Of a stretch of 7,511 nt of DNA, positions 1 through 5,226 are shown piece after piece; position 1 is the stretch's first letter; each line of letters begins with the position of its first letter. Source of the DNA: Porphyromonadaceae bacterium UBA7176 (lineage in GTDB: Bacteria > Bacteroidota > Bacteroidia > Bacteroidales > Muribaculaceae); contig DKVO01000011.1 of assembly GCA_002491245.1 (NCBI GenBank), positions 1 through 7,511 on the forward strand. The letters are read 5' to 3'. The notes under the pieces were generated by a model, which saw only the letters and a program-made list of their open reading frames with translations, was not told the DNA's origin and searched no databases. Both the position numbers and the translations under genes were made by a program.

Positions 1-2
1 AA

Positions 3-230
3 AGTTTAGCGGACAGTAATAAACTCAAATCGGAACTCGCCGCCCTCGACCGCAAAATCACCGCCGCTCTCGCTCCCAAGAAAAAGGAAGATGACGGCGA
101 AGAGAACAAGCAGGTCAACACCATCGAGTCCCCTGCCACAGATGCTAAAAAAACAATGGTTGCCGAACCCATAATCCGGTATAATCATAACCTGATTTAT
201 GAAAGAAGTGGATCTGGGTTACATCTCTGA
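3..230 (+). CDS. C-terminal fragment of an unidentified protein (5' end outside window)
   Basis: Plus-strand frame 3 is open from the left edge for 75 codons to TGA at 228-230, while the other two plus frames are stopped within the first 20 bases or so (frame 2) or at position 7 (frame 1). There is no start because the gene enters from the left. The first ~35 codons have strongly G/C-ending codons (CTC, GCC, GAC, CGC, ATC), as real coding sequence often does. The peptide begins with a short amphipathic helix with hydrophobic residues at fragment positions 8, 12, 15, 19 and 23, fitting a coiled coil, then a charged Lys/Glu/Asp stretch (about 26-37) and a polar tail ending SGSGLHL. I do not recognise the family. 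The helix faintly recalls the C-terminal coils of large helicase/methylase proteins on Bacteroidales mobile elements, but that is only a memory-based hunch. It converges on the susD gene and shares the hairpin at 246-282 with it. The last ~25 codons are less G/C-rich than the rest. Confidence 0.65.
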   Translation, partial: SLADSNKLKSELAALDRKITAALAPKKKEDDGEENKQVNTIESPATDAKKTMVAEPIIRYNHNLIYERSGSGLHL

Positions 231-245
231 CAAATAATCAGAAAT

Positions 246-282
246 AAATATCGCCCGTCTTCACAGCAGGCGGGCGATATTT
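246..282. terminator. Intrinsic, probably bidirectional terminator hairpin between convergent genes
   Basis: A perfect 12-bp inverted repeat (246-257 with 271-282, core ATCGCCCG/CGGGCGAT) extends inward by three more pairs including one G-T, leaving a loop of about 7 nt. On the plus strand the stem runs into TTTTTATTATT, a good U-tract for ending the left-hand gene. On the minus strand it lies 15 bp past the susD stop and is followed by TATTTATTTC, a weaker but U-rich tract. Position between two convergent stop codons (230 and 298) supports use by both transcripts. The A/T ends of the stem make it self-complementary in the way typical of two-way terminators. Confidence 0.85.
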
Positions 283-297
283 TTATTATGACAAAAA

Positions 298-1983
298 TTA
301 GTACCCGGGGTTATTTATGCCTTTAAGCGCGGAGTTACTTTGAATTTCCTTGAGTGGTATAGGCTGGAGTTCGCTGTGACCCGGCAAGAAGTTTTTGTAG
401 CCGGGATAAGCAAGATTTTTCTTGTTTACGACGCTTGTCTCTCCGAAAAGTTTCAACGCGTCATGTAAGCAACCCCATCGCAACAAGTCATATTTTCTTA
501 CACCCTCGAAGCATAGTTCGAATGCTCTTTCAAAATAGAGTGCCTGACGCACTTTGCCCTGTTCAGTCCCGTCATCTATAAAACTGGGGTTACGGGTTGA
601 CTTTGCCTTGGCATATACTTTAGCAAAGGAAGATGCGTCAACCGGGGATGCCATTGCCCTTGTGCGTACACGGCTGATAAGTTCCCATGATTTTGCTGGC
701 TGACCTAATTCATTATAGGCTTCAGCGGCCAAAAGCACCATGTCGGAATAACGAAGGGCTACGAAGTTGATGTCACCGTAGTTGATGTTTTTATTCCATA
801 CGGTTGGATTCATCCATTCACGCCGCCATTTACCAACATACCACCCGGTGTTTCCACGCTCGTTTTTGGTATGCTGGCGTGTCTCAGCGTTCCAGCGATA
901 CTGATAAGTACAGATATTGATGTCGCGGCGAACATCTGTAGCCTCATAGAAATCTTTCCATTCGGGTACTACAATGAAAAATGCGTTTGTTCGTCCCATA
1001 TATGCCGATGCCTCATTGCTTGGTATTCCAGTAGGCTCTGCGACCGAGGGGCCATTGTAAATACCCCAGGCGCTGCCGTTACGACGCCCTTGTTCTTGAA
1101 GCATGGCTATCTCCCACAAACTTTCCTTGCTGTTGAGCGTCCCGTATGACAGAGCTTTGAAAAATCCATCGTAGCCACCGTCGAAAAACCCATGATAGCC
1201 CTGCTCTTCTATTGCCTTCCAGTGTTCTGTCACTTTAGTAAACAGTTTTGTCCGCTCATTGTCAGACGGGCGAGATATCGTACCATCCATTTTAAGGGAA
1301 TATCCCGCACGTTGCATCAAAACTCTCATCATTAAAGCATGAGCAGCTCCGGCAGTTACTCTTTCGGGCGAGGTTGAAGCTGAGGCCCACGGTAAATATT
1401 CGATAGCAGCGTCAAGATCCTGTTCGATATGGTCGTAGATAATTTCGCGATCAGTACGGGGACAAAAAGCTTGTTCGTAACTGCTTGTACTCTCCGTTGG
1501 ATAAGGTACATCTCCCCACGCTTTGACGAGATCAAAAGCTATAAAAGCACGTAGAAACCGAGCCTCACCGGCAAGGGCTCTCACATTAGAATTGGAATTG
1601 AAATCCGACATACTTTCGATTCCGTCGATAGTGCGTATAGCTCTGTCAAGAGCCTGATACTTCATCTGCCACAACTTTTCTATTACAGAGTTTGTGGCGG
1701 TAGTGTTATAATGCACAATGTCGTGGATGCCATTGTCATTATAGGTTCGCGATGTAAAGTAAGTATCATCACTTGCCGGAGTGGCCATTTCATACCATCC
1801 GTAATGGGTGTTTTCGCTCAATGAACTCAGGATGCCGTAGATCGCCATTTCGGCGTGCTCCTGAGAGTCGAAATAAGTTGCCTCATCGTAGCTTCCTTCA
1901 GGATGCTCGCTCAGGGTATCCTGGCATGATGAAAATGCCAGAAGTATAAGGCAGGAAAGTATATATTTAATTGTTGTTTTCAT
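298..1983 (-). CDS. susD-like: SusD/RagB-family surface glycan-binding lipoprotein
   Basis: This 561-residue protein is the surface lipoprotein that caps a SusC transporter and captures glycan for import. It has a basic N-terminus, a hydrophobic stretch (about 5-18) and a lipobox ending at Cys20, followed by QDTLSEHP, typical of SusD lipoproteins. Family blocks are present in order: the helical segment GEARFLRAFIAFDLVKAWGD (139-158) with the following PY, the conserved RYSDMVLLAAEAYNELG (411-427), the ERAFELCFEGVRKYDLLRWG block (485-504), and the C-terminal LQPIPLKEI...NNPGY ending (539-561). Length and architecture (TPR-like SusD N-terminal and RagB/SusD domains) match complete family members, and no frameshift is seen. 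The start is set by the signal peptide. It follows susC by 13 bp, so the two are surely co-transcribed. The ligand cannot be read from sequence because SusD binding surfaces diverge widely; Trp/Tyr-rich segments such as 376-405 could contribute. By context it should bind the product of the upstream lyase. Confidence 0.96.
   Translation of the reverse strand: MKTTIKYILSCLILLAFSSCQDTLSEHPEGSYDEATYFDSQEHAEMAIYGILSSLSENTHYGWYEMATPASDDTYFTSRTYNDNGIHDIVHYNTTATNSVIEKLWQMKYQALDRAIRTIDGIESMSDFNSNSNVRALAGEARFLRAFIAFDLVKAWGDVPYPTESTSSYEQAFCPRTDREIIYDHIEQDLDAAIEYLPWASASTSPERVTAGAAHALMMRVLMQRAGYSLKMDGTISRPSDNERTKLFTKVTEHWKAIEEQGYHGFFDGGYDGFFKALSYGTLNSKESLWEIAMLQEQGRRNGSAWGIYNGPSVAEPTGIPSNEASAYMGRTNAFFIVVPEWKDFYEATDVRRDINICTYQYRWNAETRQHTKNERGNTGWYVGKWRREWMNPTVWNKNINYGDINFVALRYSDMVLLAAEAYNELGQPAKSWELISRVRTRAMASPVDASSFAKVYAKAKSTRNPSFIDDGTEQGKVRQALYFERAFELCFEGVRKYDLLRWGCLHDALKLFGETSVVNKKNLAYPGYKNFLPGHSELQPIPLKEIQSNSALKGINNPGY
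1924..1983 (-). other. Lipoprotein signal peptide of the SusD-like protein
   Basis: Codons 1-20 encode a signal with Lys2 and Lys6, a Leu/Ile-rich core and the lipobox AFSSC, with Cys20 as the predicted lipidated residue after signal peptidase II cleavage. The residues after the Cys (Q-D-T) include an acidic residue close to the Cys, which loosely resembles Bacteroidota surface-export signals; outer-leaflet display is expected from the SusD family rather than proven here. Confidence 0.85.
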
Positions 1984-1996
1984 CTCAATGAGTTCT

Positions 1997-4900
1997 TTAG
2001 AATGTTATATTGGCACCGATAATAAATGTTCGGCTTAAGGGGTAGGCGCCGAAATCCACGCCGGGGGTCAATGGACTGCTCATAGTTGACACTTCCGGAT
2101 CAAATCCTGAATAACGTGTCCATGTGGCGATGTTATTACCTGTAAAGTAGACCCTCATTTTGCTAACACCTAATGATTTCAGGCATCCATCAGGCAAGGT
2201 GTAGCCAAACGTCAAATTTGCGAGTTTAAGAAATGACGCATCTTCTACGCCCCAGGAGTGAACATACATATCACCCTGTTCCATATCATAATATGCTGCA
2301 ACGGTCTTACCTGCATTCAGGACTGTGAGTTCGCCCGGATCAGTTACTATCTGGCCTGCAGTATTTATTGTCATCCACCTGTTGGCTGAGTTGGCAACAT
2401 TAAGTACATTGGAATTCTGTGTGCCGACTTTGGTGCTGACCAGTTTGGTTGCATTAAGCACCTCGCCTCCGATGCTGAATCTCAGGAAAACACTAAGATC
2501 AAATCCTTTCCATGTGAAGGTGTTGTTAAGACCTCCATATACCTTTGGCTGCGCATTGCCGATAACGGTCTTGTCGGCTTCTGTGATAACCCCATCACCA
2601 TCAAGATCACGGAATCGCCACATGCCGGGACGTACATTGTCGCGATTGCCGCTATAAGGCACACCATCTTTAAGGGAGTACGTCTTCGAGTTTTGATTGT
2701 AATTAAAATCATCAACCTGATACAGGCCATCGGTTATATAACCATAAAATTGTCCGATTGGCTTGCCTACCTCAAGAACGTGAGTGTTTTGATTGTATCC
2801 GAATTTTGCCTCATAATACTGAACATCACCGCCAACAAGCCCGGTGACTTTATTACGGTTATGGGTTAGAGTCAATGTTGTAGTCCAGTCAAAACCGGGA
2901 ACGTTGAGGTTGTGAGATGTAATGGTCAGGTCAAGACCTACATTACGGGTCGAACCGGCATTTATAATCATATATGAGAAACCGGACGACATTGGCATCG
3001 GGGCATTCAGCAACAGGTTGTTAGAGTTATTTACGTAGAACTCAGGGGTAACAGTGATTCGCTGATTGAGGAAGCCCATATCGAGGCCCACATTCAGGGT
3101 CTTGTTCGACTCCCATTTAAGCTCCGGATTAGGAATTTGTTTTGCCGCAAAGCCGGGTTTCAACGCATCTCCCATAGCAGTGAGGCAGGATTCCATGAGT
3201 GCCAATGAGTTATACTGTCCTATACGGTTGTTGCCTGCAAGACCATATCCGGCTCGAAGTTTCAGGTCAGAGAATACATTGAGATCCCTTATAACCTCTT
3301 CCTCTCCGATTCGCCAAGCTGCGGATACAGCCGGGAAATAACCCCATTTGTTATTCTTGCCAAACTTGCTTGAACCATCGGCACGTATGGAGAAATTAAA
3401 TAAATAGCGGGATTTATAGTCATAATTGAGTCGACCGAAGAATGAAAGAAGTTTGTCATCAGGACTATAAGCCGTGTTAACATTTGAAGGTGTACCAAGT
3501 CCGGCATTATTCATACCGAAATCAGCAGTCGGAAGATTAGTCACCCCAGCCTCAAGGCGGCGAGTCCAACGTGACACATATTCCTGACCGAGCTGGAACA
3601 TCACATGATGTTTTTTCTTGAGCCGTCGGTCATAAGTGATAACATTACTGATACTGAAGCTTCCTGTCTCAGTGTTAGAAATTGAGCCATAAATACCATT
3701 GCGGCGACCCATTATGGAATTGGGGCCATAGAAAAGTTCGCGGCGATAAGATTGATATCTCATACCGGTAGTATTGCGGAATGTCCAGCCACGGCCGAGT
3801 TTGAACACAAGTCCTTCGTTAGCTTGCAAAGTCCTGATTTCACGATTGTCCTGTTCCTCTGCCGCATTTATTACGGGATTCACGAGTACATTGCCGGAGT
3901 CATCGGTATATATTTCATCATCGCCAAGAAGCAGGTCGGTGTCTACACCTCGGATACCGGTAGTTGGACGATACTGGAATATCTGCACTAATTTATTGAA
4001 ACGAGCGTTGGTATTGGATCCACCGGAATTTGTGCCATTGCCGGCCACGCCTGCTCCAAAAATCTTCTGAGTATCGTAGTTTATACGTCCGGTGATACTG
4101 AGTCTCTTACTTAATTCTCCTTTTAAATTGGCCGAAATACTATGCTTAGTGCTTCCCGAATGTACCATAGCACCATCGTCGGATATATAGCCGTAAGAAG
4201 CGTAGTAGTTGAATTTATCGTTACCTCCTTGAATAGCTGCTCGATAATTCTGAGTCACCGTAGTTCGTCCCATTGTTTCATCGAGCCAGTTGATACCGGG
4301 ACGATTTGCATAATTCTCAGGGATATCAATAAAACCACCATATCGGTTCTGCCAGCCTCGCATGGTACCTTCTACATCGGTCGCCCACCCAAGAGTGCGC
4401 TCATAGTCAGCAATCACAAATTGCTCTACAGACAACTCGTCGAGCCGTTTTGCAAGGTGACGCACACCAACATAAGCATCAAATGAGAGTTTTGCCTTGC
4501 CGTCGTTTTTTGATCCGCTTTTAGTAGTAATCAGGACAACGCCATTGGCGCCTCGTGCACCATATATTGCAGTTGCAGACGCATCTTTAAGCACATCGAT
4601 AGTTTCTATATCGGCAGGATTCAGATTTGACATTCCGTCTTCTGTAGGGAAGCCGTCAATGACATAGAGCGGAGAATTGTCTTGCGTGATAGATATGCCA
4701 CCTCGCACACGTACCTGCGGAGTAGCGCCGGGTTGGCCGTCTGATGTAATAATCTGCACACCCGACATACGTCCGGCAAGCGCCTGTGTGGCGTCACCGC
4801 CCGGAGTCTGGGTAATAACATCACTTTTGACGGATGCGACTGACCCTGTGAGTTCTTTACGGGTCTGCGTGGCATAGCCAACGACAACCACTTCGTTAAG

Positions 4901-5206
4901 AACATTAGACTTAGGCTTCATCATGACATCGATTTTATTACGCCCATCGACGGCAATCGTTTGTGGCTCACATCCTACATAGTTAAAGATCAATTTGTCT
5001 GATTTCTTAGGGACATCGATTGTGTAATTGCCGTCCAGATCTGTCACAGCAGCGATTTTAGTATCCTTTACGGTTACCGTAACACCAATTGCAGCTTCTC
5101 CAGTCTCATCAAGAACAGTGCCCTTTACAATATCTGCAAACGCCTGAGAAGAGACAGATAGCAGGATAGCGGTTACTGCTGCTTTTGTCTTGTTTAAGAA
5201 TCTCAT
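1997..5206 (-). CDS. susC-like: SusC/RagA-family TonB-dependent outer-membrane transporter
   Basis: This 1069-residue protein is the outer-membrane channel that imports oligosaccharides delivered by its SusD partner, powered by TonB-ExbBD. In order it shows: a cleavable signal peptide (1-24, SSQAFA then Asp25); a carboxypeptidase-regulatory-like beta-sandwich domain (about 26-98) typical of SusC; a TonB box NEVVVVGYAT (104-113); a plug domain (about 115-230) containing SPLYVIDGFPTEDG and the hallmark VLKDASATAIYGARGANG; then a 22-strand-type barrel ending in FIIGANITF with a terminal Phe, the usual signal for BAM insertion. The barrel includes an EF-hand-like DLDGDG loop (867-878) seen in many SusC proteins. 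Length is normal and the frame is intact. The start ATG fits the signal peptide. It lies 20 bp after the lyase stop and 13 bp before susD, so the three form one likely operon. No N-terminal STN domain is present, so there is no sign of anti-sigma signalling through this protein. The transported sugar is not identifiable from sequence. Confidence 0.97.
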   Translation of the reverse strand: MRFLNKTKAAVTAILLSVSSQAFADIVKGTVLDETGEAAIGVTVTVKDTKIAAVTDLDGNYTIDVPKKSDKLIFNYVGCEPQTIAVDGRNKIDVMMKPKSNVLNEVVVVGYATQTRKELTGSVASVKSDVITQTPGGDATQALAGRMSGVQIITSDGQPGATPQVRVRGGISITQDNSPLYVIDGFPTEDGMSNLNPADIETIDVLKDASATAIYGARGANGVVLITTKSGSKNDGKAKLSFDAYVGVRHLAKRLDELSVEQFVIADYERTLGWATDVEGTMRGWQNRYGGFIDIPENYANRPGINWLDETMGRTTVTQNYRAAIQGGNDKFNYYASYGYISDDGAMVHSGSTKHSISANLKGELSKRLSITGRINYDTQKIFGAGVAGNGTNSGGSNTNARFNKLVQIFQYRPTTGIRGVDTDLLLGDDEIYTDDSGNVLVNPVINAAEEQDNREIRTLQANEGLVFKLGRGWTFRNTTGMRYQSYRRELFYGPNSIMGRRNGIYGSISNTETGSFSISNVITYDRRLKKKHHVMFQLGQEYVSRWTRRLEAGVTNLPTADFGMNNAGLGTPSNVNTAYSPDDKLLSFFGRLNYDYKSRYLFNFSIRADGSSKFGKNNKWGYFPAVSAAWRIGEEEVIRDLNVFSDLKLRAGYGLAGNNRIGQYNSLALMESCLTAMGDALKPGFAAKQIPNPELKWESNKTLNVGLDMGFLNQRITVTPEFYVNNSNNLLLNAPMPMSSGFSYMIINAGSTRNVGLDLTITSHNLNVPGFDWTTTLTLTHNRNKVTGLVGGDVQYYEAKFGYNQNTHVLEVGKPIGQFYGYITDGLYQVDDFNYNQNSKTYSLKDGVPYSGNRDNVRPGMWRFRDLDGDGVITEADKTVIGNAQPKVYGGLNNTFTWKGFDLSVFLRFSIGGEVLNATKLVSTKVGTQNSNVLNVANSANRWMTINTAGQIVTDPGELTVLNAGKTVAAYYDMEQGDMYVHSWGVEDASFLKLANLTFGYTLPDGCLKSLGVSKMRVYFTGNNIATWTRYSGFDPEVSTMSSPLTPGVDFGAYPLSRTFIIGANITF
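2573..2608 (-). other. EF-hand-like calcium loop within the SusC barrel
   Basis: Residues 867-878 read DLDGDGVITEAD: acidic residues at loop positions 1, 3, 5 and 12 and a glycine at 6, the pattern of an EF-hand-like calcium loop. Comparable DxDGDG segments are frequent in extracellular parts of SusC proteins, so this is a family trait. Calcium binding is inferred from pattern only. Confidence 0.6.
4868..4897 (-). other. TonB box of the SusC-like protein
   Basis: Residues 104-113 read NEVVVVGYAT, the strongly conserved segment that joins the N-terminal extension domain to the plug in SusC proteins and is taken to contact TonB. It lies just after the regulatory-like domain and before the plug, as expected. 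Confidence 0.85.
5135..5206 (-). other. Sec signal peptide of the SusC-like protein
   Basis: Codons 1-24 encode a basic start (Arg2, Lys6, Lys8), a hydrophobic core rich in Ala/Val/Leu and a signal-peptidase I site AFA before Asp25. This directs the protein to the periplasm for outer-membrane assembly and supports the chosen start at 5206. Confidence 0.88.
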
Positions 5207-5226
5207 ATTTTTGTCATTTTCATGGT
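5203..5226 (-). promoter_or_regulatory. Lyase-susC junction with a six-codon mini-ORF ending on the susC start
   Basis: The 20 bp between the lyase stop and the susC start has no purine-rich Shine-Dalgarno motif; it is A-rich next to the start (GACAAAAAT before ATG), as is common for Bacteroidota translation starts. An ATG at 5223 opens a six-codon frame (MKMTKI) whose TGA overlaps the susC ATG as ATGA. This could couple translation between the two genes, but in 20 A-rich bases it may easily be chance. No room exists here for a separate promoter plus leader. Confidence 0.25.

Noticed and set aside
147..155. Programmed -1 frameshift at the seven-A run
   Set aside because: The in-frame codons are AAA AAA ACA preceded by T, which does not fit a proper X-XXY-YYZ slippery heptamer, and the -1 frame ends after about a dozen codons without a recognisable product.
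6..188. Minus-strand 60-codon hydrophobic ORF
   Set aside because: It is antisense to the plus-strand coding tail at 3-230, and its Phe/Leu/Val/Gly content is what results from reading Lys/Glu/Asp/Ala codons on the other strand.
1984..1996. Separate promoter or riboswitch between susC and susD
   Set aside because: The gap is only 13 bp, too short for a promoter or a structured leader; this is an ordinary intra-operon junction.
2482..2730. Minus-strand alternative-frame ORF within susC
   Set aside because: Overlaps the intact SusC frame including its EF-hand-like loop and has no recognisable features; same for 3289-3507, 4621-4905, 6255-6509 and 6870-7130 in the large genes.
4142..4486. Plus-strand 114-codon ORF inside susC
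   Set aside because: Entirely antisense to conserved SusC barrel sequence, no family resemblance and no start context; a shadow frame. The same applies to the other plus-strand ORFs at 871-1149, 2325-2657, 3066-3341, 3752-4070, 4677-4877, 5369-5611, 5730-6072 and 6355-6660.
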